Positions 22,794 to 30,831 of a DNA stretch of 39,142 nucleotides are shown piece by piece. The stretch is from an uncultured Collinsella sp. (lineage in GTDB: Bacteria; Actinomycetota; Coriobacteriia; Coriobacteriales; Coriobacteriaceae): contig CALJCO010000134.1 of NCBI GenBank assembly GCA_938023905.1, positions 1 through 39,142 of the forward strand, read 5' to 3'. Made by a program: the position numbers and the translations under genes. Within the stretch, counting starts at the first letter, position 1; each line of letters opens with the position of its first letter. The notes under the pieces are model-generated. The model worked only from the letters and a program-made list of their open reading frames with translations. It ran no database searches and was not told the origin of the DNA.

Positions 22794-24589
22794 TCACCCG
22801 CCCTCGGCATCAAGACGATCATGCGCAGCTGGCCGGGCTCGCCCTCAAGGCGGTATGCCACGTTGCGCCCTTGCAGAGCGCTTTCGAGCTCTTGCGCAGC
22901 GGGCGTCTGCGAAAGATCTTCATCATCGTTGGAAAAAAGCGTGGCGCGCAGCTCGACACTGCACCGGTCATGGTCGCCCAAGTGATACATAAGCGCCGGA
23001 TGGTCGGTGGTGTAGGCAAAAAACGCAAAGTCATACACGCAGTCGTACAGGGCGCTTACCGTACTGGCGTGCATCGGGCGCCGTATGGCGATAATCGAGG
23101 CGCAATCGACATCGATGGTGCGCAGGTCACTTGCGAGCTCGTTGGCGATGAGCTGAATGCGGTCGCGGTCAAAACCGCTCTCCCCGTGCTGTGCCAACGT
23201 GAGCGACCCCTTGCGTTTGCAATAGGCGACGAGCATCTTGGCGCGCTGCAGCATGCGGTAACGCTCGTGCGAAGATGCCTCATCGGTCAACGGCGGCAGC
23301 GAGCTCAGCAGGTCGTACATCCCTTCGAGCGCACGGGCAAGCGCTTGGTCCACGTCTTGGACCAGCAAGGTCTCGGCCTCTTGATCTGCCAGGTGCGTCT
23401 TAAGGTCGTAGTCGGCGGCGAGCAGCTCGTTTTGACGCTGCAGTTCCATGCGACGATGTGCCAGTTCACGGTTAAGCTCGTTGAGATCCGACACGTCTTG
23501 GGCAAGCAGGGCCGATCCGCCCAGCAGTGGAAAGGCACGGTACACCACATCGGGATCGGACGCCACAGCAAAGGCATGGGCGTGGCCGTGCTCCTGGGTC
23601 CGCAACTCCTCGCGCACGCCTACCGGCATTGGCTTTGACGCCGGCGTGGCATAGACTTCCTGCAGGTCGCGCGTTAGAACTTTGAGGTCGAGCGGCAAGG
23701 TGTCGAAGATGCCGGCGATGTCGTGATACGACGGAATGACACCGCAATCGAGACAGATTTCCATCGCCACCACGCACAGGACGCAATAGACGAGCGAAAA
23801 GTTGAGCCTCCATGCCCAGGGCACGCGCAACGCATACGAGACGGCAAAGAATGCGCCACCCAGCAGTACGAGCGCCGCCGTGCCCGAGAAACGCTGGATG
23901 CGAAAGGACGAGGACCGGCCCACCAGGATAAAAAAGGCCACAAAGTTAAAGGCCGTCCACACTAAGACAGCGAAATAACCCCAGCCGTACGTGTAATCGT
24001 TGCTCCAGGTGTCGCTTGTACGGTCAAAGTGGAAGACCTGCTGGTGAAAATCGTTGGTGAGCACAAATCCGATAAGCAGGATAGCCACAATCCAAAGCGC
24101 AGCGCAGTAGCGGCGACCCAGGCGGTGTTGCTCCAGACCCGCAAGGCGCAGACCACACAACTGGTAGAGCAGCGGAATGAGCGTCATGGGCACGTAGTAC
24201 AGGTACCACAGCACGGTGGCATAGAACGGCGTGAACGACTTGTACTTGAGAATGACTTCGATCATCCACAGGGCGCAGATGGTAGCGACGGCAACAAGAC
24301 GGCGGCGCAACACATAGTCCAAACAGCGCAGATAGACCGATACGCCCCAGATCGAAAATATAATTGCGGCGAAAAGCAGCGGGAGAGAGCTCGAGTGGAC
24401 GAGCGCATCCACGACCTCTTTGGACACCTCGCTATAGGCGGGCACGGCGTTAGAAAGTTTGGGGTCGAAGGCGAACAGCGCCGGCAAGACTGCCAAAACC
24501 ATGAGGAACAGCGCGGTGATGGCGCCGGCGATAGCAAAGACGCGGTGACGGTACACCCGATGTGTTATGCCAACAAGGAATCGCGGCAT
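22790..24589 (-). CDS. Eight-helix membrane sensor with degenerate histidine-kinase end
   Basis: 599 residues from ATG 24589. Eight hydrophobic helices fill ~15-310, the last seven resembling the 7TM sensor module of some histidine kinases. Then a linker domain, a coiled coil (~390-435, NELNRELAHRRMELQRQNELLAADYDLKTHL) and a C-terminal ~190 residues with the general layout of a kinase core. The N-box asparagine and G-boxes are missing: where the ATP lid should be I read DCVYDFAFFAYTTDHPALMYHLGDHD. It is probably a non-catalytic partner feeding a signal to the next kinase, which it overlaps by 4 bp. A start at 24673, preceded by TACACT, is an alternative; no ribosome site is clear for either. 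Confidence 0.75.
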   Translation of the reverse strand: MPRFLVGITHRVYRHRVFAIAGAITALFLMVLAVLPALFAFDPKLSNAVPAYSEVSKEVVDALVHSSSLPLLFAAIIFSIWGVSVYLRCLDYVLRRRLVAVATICALWMIEVILKYKSFTPFYATVLWYLYYVPMTLIPLLYQLCGLRLAGLEQHRLGRRYCAALWIVAILLIGFVLTNDFHQQVFHFDRTSDTWSNDYTYGWGYFAVLVWTAFNFVAFFILVGRSSSFRIQRFSGTAALVLLGGAFFAVSYALRVPWAWRLNFSLVYCVLCVVAMEICLDCGVIPSYHDIAGIFDTLPLDLKVLTRDLQEVYATPASKPMPVGVREELRTQEHGHAHAFAVASDPDVVYRAFPLLGGSALLAQDVSDLNELNRELAHRRMELQRQNELLAADYDLKTHLADQEAETLLVQDVDQALARALEGMYDLLSSLPPLTDEASSHERYRMLQRAKMLVAYCKRKGSLTLAQHGESGFDRDRIQLIANELASDLRTIDVDCASIIAIRRPMHASTVSALYDCVYDFAFFAYTTDHPALMYHLGDHDRCSVELRATLFSNDDEDLSQTPAAQELESALQGRNVAYRLEGEPGQLRMIVLMPRAGE

Positions 24590-24760
24590 GGCGAAGAGCC
24601 TGCCGCCCCTGGGATCCGCCACGGGTGCGGATCGGGCGGCCGCGTGGCCGATATGTCGCTCGCAGGTACCCATAGTGCTTTTAGTGTACCGACAGGCGGG
24701 CCCAAAAAGCGGGCCACATGTCCCAAAATCCGCCGACGGCAAAGGGTGTCCCCAGGGGCC

Positions 24761-24967
24761 ACTCATTTAAGTACGTCCCCAATGAGTGGACCAGCGACTA
24801 GTCGTTTAAGAACGTCCCCAATGACTAAGACAAAACGAGCGAGGATTTTTGGACGCCCAAATGGCGAGAGTGGATAATCTCCCACTTTGAGCCCACAAAC
24901 AGGCTAAAAACGGGAGATTATCCACTCTCATTCTGCGGGCACTCATTTAAGTACGTCCCCAATGAGT
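24761..24967. repeat. Repeat cluster: three GTCCCC palindromes around composite repeat copy B
   Basis: 24761-24787 and 24941-24967 are identical 27-nt units (ACTCATT...AATGAGT); 24799-24827 is the TAGTCGTT...AATGACTA variant. Between them, 24836-24857 is the short box (GAGCGAGGATTTTTGGACGC), and 24866-24883 pairs perfectly with 24912-24929 (GAGAGTGGATAATCTCCC) around a 28-nt loop. Against copy A at 4192-4255, the stem differs by a compensated pair (C-G to A-T). Confidence 0.85.
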
Positions 24968-24985
24968 GCTTTCACTTCTTTTAAC

Positions 24986-25024
24986 AAAACGCCCGGCGGG
25001 CATTAACTGCTCGCCGGGCGTTTT
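24986..25024 (-). terminator. Terminator of the GH1 gene
   Basis: AAAACGCCCGGCG (24986-24998) pairs perfectly with 25012-25024. On the minus strand the stem ends in TTTT followed by GTTAAAAG. Confidence 0.85.
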
Positions 25025-25060
25025 GGTTAGGAAACTCTGAAGTTGAGTGTCTCGGCTTCC

Positions 25061-26491
25061 TTAGGACAGATCCTCACCATTCGTTTCAATGACATGCTTG
25101 TACCAGTGAAAGCTCTTCTTTTTGGAACGCTTGAGGGTGCCGTTGCCCGCATCATCGCGGTCGACATAGATAAAGCCGTAGCGCTTGGACATCTCGCCCG
25201 TGCCGGCAGACACCAGGTCGATCGGTCCCCAGGTGGTGTAGCCCAGCAGGTCAACGCCGTCCTCGGTCACCGCATCGCGCATCGCGGCGATATGCTGGCG
25301 CAGGTAGTCGATACGGTAGTCGTCGTTGATGGAGCCATCCTCCTCGACAACATCCTTGGCGCCCAGGCCGTTCTCGACCACAAACAGCGGCTTCTGATAA
25401 CGGTCGTACAGGTCGTTGAGGGTGATGCGGAAGCCCAGCGGATCGATGGCCCAGCCCCACTGGCTCTCCTGCAGGTAGGGGTTCTTGGCGCCGGCGAAGG
25501 CGTTGCCCTGGGTGCGCTCGACATCGGGGTTATCGGCACCGGCGGAGCAACGGGTGCTGTAATAGCTAAAGCTGATGAAGTCGACGGTGTTGGCGGCCAG
25601 GATCTCGCGGTCCTCGTCCGTCATGCCCACATCGATGCCCAGACGCTCGAGCTTCTTGACGGCATAGGCCGGGTAGTAACCGCGGCTCTGAACGTCGACG
25701 AAGAAATAGTTGCTCTGGTTGTCAATCTGCGCCTGGCGCACATCGCCCGGACGGCAGCTGTAGGGGTAGTAGCTACCTGCGGCAAGCATGCAACCGATCT
25801 TGACCTCAGGGTCGATCTCGTGAGCGATCTTGGTTGCCCAAGCGCTGGCGACGAGCTCGTTGTGGGCGGCCAGGTACTCGACGGCCTCCTTGTTCTCGCC
25901 CTCCTCAAAGACCAGACCGGCACCCATAAACGGCAGGTGCAAGATCATATTGATCTCGTTGAAGGTAAGCCAGTACTTTACCAGGCCCTTGTAGCGGGTG
26001 AAGATCGTGGTCGCGAGGTTCTTGTAGAAGTCGATGAGCTTGCGGTTGCGCCAGCCGCCGTACTCCTTGATGAGGTGAATCGGGCAGTCGAAATGCGTGA
26101 TGGTCACGAGCGGCTCGATGCCGTGCGCCTGACACTCGCGGAACACGTCCTCGTAGAAGGCCAGGCCGGCCTCGTTGGGCTCGGTCTCGTCACCGTTGGG
26201 GAAGATGCGGGTCCACGCCAGGCTCATGCGGAAGGTCTTAAAGCCCATCTCGGCAAAGAGGGCGATGTCCTCCTTGTAATGGTGATAGAAATCGATGCCG
26301 GTCTGCGCGGGGTAGTAATAGCCGTCCTCGAAGTCGAGCATCTTGCGCTGGCCGGAGACCACCGCATAGCGCTCGGGGCCGTGCGGCGCCACGTCCACGT
26401 TGGCCAGGCCGCGGCCATCCACGTCATAAGCGCCCTCGCACTGGTTGGCAGCCGTCGCGCCGCCCCACAGGAAGTCTTTACGGAAAGCCAT
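25061..26491 (-). CDS. bglA: GH1 6-phospho-beta-glucosidase
   Basis: 476 residues, cytoplasmic, full GH1 length. N-terminal signature FLWGGATAANQCEGAY; acid/base Glu179 in TFNEIN; nucleophile Glu373 in VVENGLG; and SKRYGFIYVD near the end, the Ser/Lys/Tyr phosphate-binding set that marks 6-phospho-glycosidases. It hydrolyses PTS-imported phospho-beta-glucosides to glucose-6-phosphate and aglycone or sugar. AAAGGAT precedes the ATG. It is a single-gene unit with its own terminator; the PTS EIIBC at 10892 is a plausible but distant source of substrate. Confidence 0.93.
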   Translation of the reverse strand: MAFRKDFLWGGATAANQCEGAYDVDGRGLANVDVAPHGPERYAVVSGQRKMLDFEDGYYYPAQTGIDFYHHYKEDIALFAEMGFKTFRMSLAWTRIFPNGDETEPNEAGLAFYEDVFRECQAHGIEPLVTITHFDCPIHLIKEYGGWRNRKLIDFYKNLATTIFTRYKGLVKYWLTFNEINMILHLPFMGAGLVFEEGENKEAVEYLAAHNELVASAWATKIAHEIDPEVKIGCMLAAGSYYPYSCRPGDVRQAQIDNQSNYFFVDVQSRGYYPAYAVKKLERLGIDVGMTDEDREILAANTVDFISFSYYSTRCSAGADNPDVERTQGNAFAGAKNPYLQESQWGWAIDPLGFRITLNDLYDRYQKPLFVVENGLGAKDVVEEDGSINDDYRIDYLRQHIAAMRDAVTEDGVDLLGYTTWGPIDLVSAGTGEMSKRYGFIYVDRDDAGNGTLKRSKKKSFHWYKHVIETNGEDLS

Positions 26492-26642
26492 ACATCGATC
26501 CTTTCACACGCTGTTTGTCGTGGTTTCAGTATCCCCGTAAGCAGCGCGCTACTCAACGGCAACGACGCAGGCCGACACTTCTTTTCGCACACGGCGGCCC
26601 GGTAGCCGCCCCTGCTTGACACTTTCTGATACCGCCGCCCCA

Positions 26643-26679
26643 AACCACCACAAAGGGGACAGGCACCTTTGTGGTGGTT
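26643..26679 (+). repeat. CCACC-type palindromic repeat, copy 2
   Basis: AACCACCACAAAGG (26643-26656) pairs perfectly with 26666-26679; the loop reads GGACAGGCA. It is the same element as 6292-6324 in the opposite orientation. Confidence 0.8.
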
Positions 26680-26691
26680 GGGGACGGTTTG

Positions 26692-26827
26692 TCTCGATCT
26701 GCAACAGGTAGGCAGCCAAAACCGGGCTTGGTGTTACAGATCGAGATTTTTGGGCAGCCCCCCGCAGTTTGTCTAAATCTGTAACAGGTAGAGACGATTT
26801 AGCCCGCTAGATGTTACAAATCGAGAC
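26692..26827. repeat. Two tandem hairpins of a TCTCGATCTGTAACA-type repeat
   Basis: First unit: TCTCGATCTGCAACA (26692-26706) with TGTTACAGATCGAGA (26732-26746), one mismatch. Second: GTCTAAATCTGTAACA (26771-26786) with TGTTACAAATCGAGAC (26812-26827), several mismatches. Unit period is ~80 bp and both loops begin GGTAG. The last hairpin ends 9 bp before the DUF4867 stop and may serve as its terminator. Confidence 0.75.
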
Positions 26828-26835
26828 GGAAGATG

Positions 26836-27480
26836 CTAGTCACAGGCGATGTCGAGGTTCTTGCCGACGAGGCCCACGTAGCCGCCCTCGGCAGCCTTGG
26901 GACTATCTGCGTGGCAGAGAACCCACTTGTCGGCCTTCCAGTAGCAGTAGCTGTCACCGGCCGCGAGCATGTCGGCCGCAGCCTCGGGGCGCGGGCCATT
27001 GGTGCCCGCCGGCAGCGCCACCATCACCTGGAAGCCGCCGTCGTCGACCATGCAGGGCGTGTAGTGGAGCGTGGTGTTGAAGACTTCGACGACCGTACCC
27101 GCCGGCACGCGGAACGCCTTGACGCACGCGGTGTCGAGCTTGCCGTCCTCGATCTCCCAGCGATGCGCCACGAGCAGGATAAAGTCGCGGGCGCCCAGGT
27201 TAAACTCGCTGGCGCGGTGATACTCCAGGCAGTTGAGCTGCGTGTTGTGGCCGTTGCACCAGCCGAGCTGGAAGGGGCGGCCGCCAAACATGAGAAAGCC
27301 CAGTTTGCCGGCACCCTTGACGCCCTCGAGCTCCGACGCGCTTGCCACGTACTTGCTGCCCTCGGGGATGGGCGTGGCAGAGAGCGCCTCGAGCACGGGC
27401 GACGTGAGCTCGGACGGAACGTTATCCCAAACGTTGCCATAGGATTTGAACTCGGGATCGTTGACAGAGTAGATATGCAT
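26836..27480 (-). CDS. DUF4867 family protein (cupin-like)
   Basis: 214 residues, cytoplasmic. The whole sequence fits the DUF4867 family of cupin-like proteins often found near sugar-phosphate genes; no reaction is assigned. Notable segments are LGWCNGHNTQLNCLEYHRASEFNLGARDFILLVAHRWEIEDGKLDT, VPAGTVVEVFNTTLHYTPC and FQVMVALPAGTNGP, where the His and Glu residues (HNTQLNCLEYH) could bind a metal. AGGAG precedes the ATG at 27480. Its upstream region has TGTTCG (27490-27495) facing CGAACA (27510-27515) and a TTCTAGAA palindrome (27516-27523), possible operators. luxS lies upstream on the same strand but is separated by a terminator. Confidence 0.75.
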   Translation of the reverse strand: MHIYSVNDPEFKSYGNVWDNVPSELTSPVLEALSATPIPEGSKYVASASELEGVKGAGKLGFLMFGGRPFQLGWCNGHNTQLNCLEYHRASEFNLGARDFILLVAHRWEIEDGKLDTACVKAFRVPAGTVVEVFNTTLHYTPCMVDDGGFQVMVALPAGTNGPRPEAAADMLAAGDSYCYWKADKWVLCHADSPKAAEGGYVGLVGKNLDIACD

Positions 27481-27557
27481 GTTCACTCCTGTTCGTTTAT
27501 GTGACAGTACGAACATTCTAGAACAATCTCGTTCTGTTTTGAGTGCACGATATGAAA

Positions 27558-27585
27558 AAGCGCCCCCACAAGAGTGGGAGCGCTT
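27558..27585 (-). terminator. Terminator of luxS
   Basis: AAGCGCTCCCAC (minus strand) pairs with GTGGGGGCGCTT, loop TCTT, followed by TTTC. Classic intrinsic terminator. Confidence 0.88.
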
Positions 27586-27615
27586 CTGGCGCAAACGCTA
27601 TTCCTGCCAGCATCC

Positions 27616-28104
27616 TTATGCCTGCTGATAGTGCAGGTGCTTCTCGTCGATATTGGCCAGGTCGCGGTCGAGATAACGGCGCGCGAGCCAGTTTGCCATG
27701 GGGAGGTTCTGGTCCAGATAGTTACCGCACTCCTCGGGAGCGGCGCCGGGGATATCGCCCTCAAAACCAGCAACAAACTCGAACAGCTCGCGCACGAGCG
27801 GCAAGATCTCCTCGCTCGTCAGCTCACCAAAGACAACCAGGTAAAAGCCCGTGCGGCAGCCCATGGGGCCAAAGTAGACAATGCGGCTCGACCACTCAGC
27901 ATGATTGCGGAGGAACGTGGCACCCAGATGCTCGATGGTGTGGCACTCCGCCGTGTTCATAACTGGCTCCTTGTTGGGCGTGGTCAGGCGCAGGTCAAAG
28001 GTGGTGACGGCGGCGCCGGTCGCCGGATCGCGGTCGATGCGGCTCACATACACGCCGGGCTCGAGCAGCAGATGGTCAACGGAAAAACTCGCGATACGCT
28101 CCAT
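27616..28104 (-). CDS. luxS: S-ribosylhomocysteine lyase
   Basis: 162-residue cytoplasmic enzyme splitting S-ribosylhomocysteine into homocysteine and DPD, the precursor of autoinducer-2; it also recycles the methyl cycle. Zinc ligands are all present: H55 and H59 in the HTIEHL motif and C126 in EECGNYL. The catalytic Glu58 and C83 in GPMGCRTGFY are also there. GAGAGGAAC precedes the ATG. It follows the FGGY kinase on the same strand across a leader with competing hairpins, and has its own terminator. No mtn/pfs gene is nearby. Confidence 0.97.
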   Translation of the reverse strand: MERIASFSVDHLLLEPGVYVSRIDRDPATGAAVTTFDLRLTTPNKEPVMNTAECHTIEHLGATFLRNHAEWSSRIVYFGPMGCRTGFYLVVFGELTSEEILPLVRELFEFVAGFEGDIPGAAPEECGNYLDQNLPMANWLARRYLDRDLANIDEKHLHYQQA

Positions 28105-28168
28105 GGCAGTTCCTCTCGGTAGTCAATTTAGGACGGGGCTCTTTTAGCTGGTTCGAATGATCGCACCA

Positions 28169-28174
28169 ATCATA
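28169..28174 (-). promoter_or_regulatory. Candidate extended -10 of the luxS promoter
   Basis: Minus strand reads TGGTATGAT, a TGn-extended -10. No good -35 is seen; the corresponding site overlaps the terminator stem. Confidence 0.35.
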
Positions 28175-28185
28175 CCAGTCAAAAA

Positions 28186-28242
28186 AGCCCCGTCCCAAAT
28201 GAGCTGCCCGGGACGGGGATCAATGAGTTTTTAATCCCCGTC
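28186..28242 (-). terminator. Terminator with competing upstream hairpin between FGGY kinase and luxS
   Basis: On the minus strand, CCCCGTCCC pairs with GGGACGGGG (28210-28218 with 28188-28196) and runs into TTTTTT: a strong terminator. The first arm can instead pair with the preceding segment (GACGGGGAT with ATCCCCGTC, 28234-28242 with 28212-28220), which would break the terminator. A further copy, AGCCCCGTCC, at 28131-28140 in the luxS leader can pair with 28186-28195. Confidence 0.75.
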
Positions 28243-28256
28243 TCAGAATAATCATG

Positions 28257-29747
28257 CTAGGCGGTGTACGCGATTGTAGATTTCACGGCGTGACGCCAGC
28301 CGGCGATCTTTTTGACGCGCTCGTCGGCGGACATGGTGGGCTCCACGATGCCGCGGGCGCCGTAGACGTCAACGACGTCGCGCGTGTACATGCCCAGCGC
28401 AATGCCGCAGGCCCAGGCCGCGCCCAGACCGCTCATCTCGTCGTTGCTCGCAATGCGGATGGGCGAGCCGACCAGGTCGCTCTCAAACTGTATCAGGTAC
28501 GCGTCGCGCGTGGGACCGCCGTCAACACGAAGCTCGGCCAGTGCCGCGCCCGAATCCTCGACCATCGCATCGATCACGTCGAAGATCTGATAGGCGATCG
28601 ACTCGTCGGCGGCCTTTACGAACTCCGCACGGCCCGTGGTGCGCGTCATGCCAAAGACGCAGCCCTCGGCATCGCTCGCCCAGTGCGGCGCGCCCAGGCC
28701 AGTGAACGCCGGCACAAAGTAGACGCGGCTCGCCGGATTGGCGGCGTAACACAGGTCGGTGACTTCCTCGGGATTGTTGATGAGTTCCAGGTCGTCGCGC
28801 AGCCACGTCTTGACGGCGCCGGCGTAGCTCACGTTGCCCTCGAGCACGTACTCGGTCACGCCGTCCATACGCCATGCGAGCGAACTCGAAAGCCCATGCG
28901 AGCTGGCGACGAACTCGTCGCCGACGTTCATCATGACCGAGCTTCCGGTGCCATAGGTCGCCTTGGCCATGCCGCGGCTATGGCAGCCCTGGGCAAACAA
29001 GGCGGCATGGCTGTCGCCGAGCACGCCGTGAATGGGCACGGGTGCCGGCAAAAAGCCGCCCAGGTCCGTCATGCCGAACAGGCCATCAGAATCGGTCACC
29101 TGCGGCAGGCAGGCTGCATCGACGCCAAAGGCCTCGCACACCGGCTCGCTCCAGCAGCCACGGCGCAGGTCGAAGAGCTGCGTGCGGCTGGCGTTAGACC
29201 AGTCGCAGCGGAACTCCGCGCCGCCCGTGAGCGTCCAGACCACCCAGGCATCGATGGTGCCCAGGCACAGCTCGCCCGCCGCCGCGGCCTCGGCAGCCGC
29301 GGGAACGTTCGCGAGGATCCAGGCCATCTTGCCCGCCGGATAGTAGGGTGAGAGCACCAGACCCGTCGTGTCACGCACCAGCTCGGCCACGCCTTCGCGC
29401 GCAGCCAGCTCGTCGCACAGCTCGCGGGCGCGGGCGCACTGCCACACCACGGCATCGCACAGCAGCTCGCCCGTCGTGCGGCTCCAGGCAACGGTGGTTT
29501 CGCGCTGGTTGGAAATGCCAACGCCGGCGACGTCGGCCGGATCGACCCCGGTCTCCTCCACCACGGCGCGCGCCACGGCCAGCACGTTGGCGGCAATCTC
29601 GGCCGGGTTGTGGCTCACCCAGCCAGCCTCGTTGACAATCTGGCGATGCGGGCGATCGGCACGATGAATCAAATGGCCGCCCTCGTCCACCAGCAGCGCC
29701 TTGGTGCCCTGCGTGGATTGATCGATTCCGATGATGTATTTGCTCAT
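28257..29747 (-). CDS. FGGY-family carbohydrate kinase (glycerol-kinase-like)
   Basis: 496 residues, cytoplasmic. Both FGGY halves are complete: GIDQSTQGTKALLVDE at the start (phosphate 1 loop), ISNQRETTVAWSRTTGE, catalytic Asp probably in VLGDSHAALFAQGCHSRGMAK, KATYGTGSSVMMNVG and the adenosine loop near LRVDGGPTRDAYLIQFESDL. It phosphorylates a sugar or polyol. It looks closer to glycerol kinase than to xylulokinase. Its position after an isomerase and a split transketolase points to a ketose made by that isomerase; apulose is one candidate. The gap to the transketolase C subunit is 142 bp. CGGGAGAG precedes the ATG. Confidence 0.85.
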   Translation of the reverse strand: MSKYIIGIDQSTQGTKALLVDEGGHLIHRADRPHRQIVNEAGWVSHNPAEIAANVLAVARAVVEETGVDPADVAGVGISNQRETTVAWSRTTGELLCDAVVWQCARARELCDELAAREGVAELVRDTTGLVLSPYYPAGKMAWILANVPAAAEAAAAGELCLGTIDAWVVWTLTGGAEFRCDWSNASRTQLFDLRRGCWSEPVCEAFGVDAACLPQVTDSDGLFGMTDLGGFLPAPVPIHGVLGDSHAALFAQGCHSRGMAKATYGTGSSVMMNVGDEFVASSHGLSSSLAWRMDGVTEYVLEGNVSYAGAVKTWLRDDLELINNPEEVTDLCYAANPASRVYFVPAFTGLGAPHWASDAEGCVFGMTRTTGRAEFVKAADESIAYQIFDVIDAMVEDSGAALAELRVDGGPTRDAYLIQFESDLVGSPIRIASNDEMSGLGAAWACGIALGMYTRDVVDVYGARGIVEPTMSADERVKKIAGWRHAVKSTIAYTA

Positions 29748-29889
29748 GTACTCTCCCGTCTCCCCCGTCGATTCAAAACTAAAACCCGACGGACAAGGAG
29801 CGAGTGGCCGACCGGCTCATGAGAGCGCAGCCGGCCTGCTCAAAATTCAACCAAAAAGGATTGGCGCAAACCTGTCCCCGATGCACCAA

Positions 29890-30831
29890 TTACTCTGCGG
29901 GCAGGAACTCGGCGACCGTCTTGGCGATTCCCTCGCCCGTCAGGCCGTAGTGCGCAAAGACCTCGGGGCTCGTACCGGTGATGACCGGCGCATCGGGCAG
30001 GCTCAGGCACTTGACCGGACGCGGGTAGTGCTCACCTACGACCTGCGCGACCATGGAACCCAGGCCACCGAAGGGACTGTGCTCCTCGACGGTCACGACG
30101 GCGCGCGTGGCACCGGCGGACTCGATCACGGCCTCGGCATCGAGCGGCTTGACGCAGTACATATCGAGCACCGTTGCCGAGATGCCCTGCTCGGCCAGCA
30201 GATCGGCGGCGTCCACGGCGTGGCGGACCATCTCACCGGTAGCGACGATTGTCACATCGGTGCCGCGGCGCACCCAGGTGGCTCGGTCCATCTGGAACGG
30301 GCACTCGTCCTCGGTGTACACGTCCTCCACCGGGTTGCGGCCCACGCGGATGTAGGCCGGCTTGTTGTCGGCAACCAGGGCGCGCACGAGCTCGGCGGTC
30401 TGGAAGCGATCGCTCGGCAGATACACGCGCATGTTGGGAATCGCGCTCATGGCGGCGATATCCTGCGCGGAGTGATGGCTCATACCGAGGGCGCCATAGG
30501 AAACGCCGCCCGAGATGCCGATGAGCTTGACGTTGGTGTTGGAGTACGAAACGTCGACCTTGCACTGCTCATACGAGCGCGTGGTCACAAAGGACGCCGG
30601 CGAGGCGGCCCAGGCCTTCTTGCCGCACGAGGCCATACCGGCGGCGATACTCACCAGGTCCTGCTCGGCGATGCCGACCTCAATGGACTGCTGGGGATAC
30701 TGATCGAAGAACGGCGTGAGCGATGCGGAGCCGCGGGAGTCGGAGCACAGGACGACGATGTCTTTATCGGTTGCGGCGGCCTCGAGCAGCGTGTCGCAGA
30801 TAGCCTTGCGGTTGGCGATCTTGTTAGCCAT
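29890..30831 (-). CDS. Transketolase-like protein, C-terminal subunit
   Basis: 313 residues forming the pyrimidine-binding and C-terminal domains of transketolase. Visible: the catalytic Glu region VGIAEQDLVSIAAGMAS, GVSYGALGMSHHSAQDIA (GAT-like loop with His pair), PAYIRVGRNP, and the C-terminal transketolase_C stretch (VTIVATGEMVRHAVDAADLLAEQG). It must pair with the N subunit to bind thiamine diphosphate. Its start ATG lies inside the last codons of the N-subunit gene (ATGGCTAA overlap of 8 bp), so expression is coupled. Split transketolases often serve special sugars rather than the main pentose phosphate path. Confidence 0.92.
   Translation of the reverse strand: MANKIANRKAICDTLLEAAATDKDIVVLCSDSRGSASLTPFFDQYPQQSIEVGIAEQDLVSIAAGMASCGKKAWAASPASFVTTRSYEQCKVDVSYSNTNVKLIGISGGVSYGALGMSHHSAQDIAAMSAIPNMRVYLPSDRFQTAELVRALVADNKPAYIRVGRNPVEDVYTEDECPFQMDRATWVRRGTDVTIVATGEMVRHAVDAADLLAEQGISATVLDMYCVKPLDAEAVIESAGATRAVVTVEEHSPFGGLGSMVAQVVGEHYPRPVKCLSLPDAPVITGTSPEVFAHYGLTGEGIAKTVAEFLPAE

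Larger units (their letters stand above)
24590..25060. other. Repeat-rich intergenic stretch
   Basis: 471 bp between the membrane sensor and the GH1 gene. The first ~110 bp may hold its promoter. 24761-24967 is packed with palindromic repeats. 24986-25024 is the GH1 terminator. No gene is supported here. Confidence 0.6.
26492..26835. other. Repeat-rich intergenic stretch between the DUF4867 and GH1 genes
   Basis: 344 bp. The ~25 bp next to the GH1 gene hold its ribosome site, and the adjoining sequence probably its promoter. 26643-26679 is a CCACC palindrome. 26692-26827 holds two tandem hairpins reaching almost to the DUF4867 stop. No gene seen. Confidence 0.6.

Noticed and set aside
22790..24589. 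Catalytic histidine kinase
   Set aside because: The C-terminus lacks a recognisable N-box and G-boxes, so I call it a degenerate kinase or sensor.
24741..24967. CRISPR array
   Set aside because: The repeats are palindromic units of several families with irregular spacing and no unique equal-length spacers.
27481..27557. LexA/SOS box upstream of the DUF4867 gene
   Set aside because: CGAAC and GTTCG elements are present, but their spacing and order do not fit the CGAAC-N4-GTTCG box.
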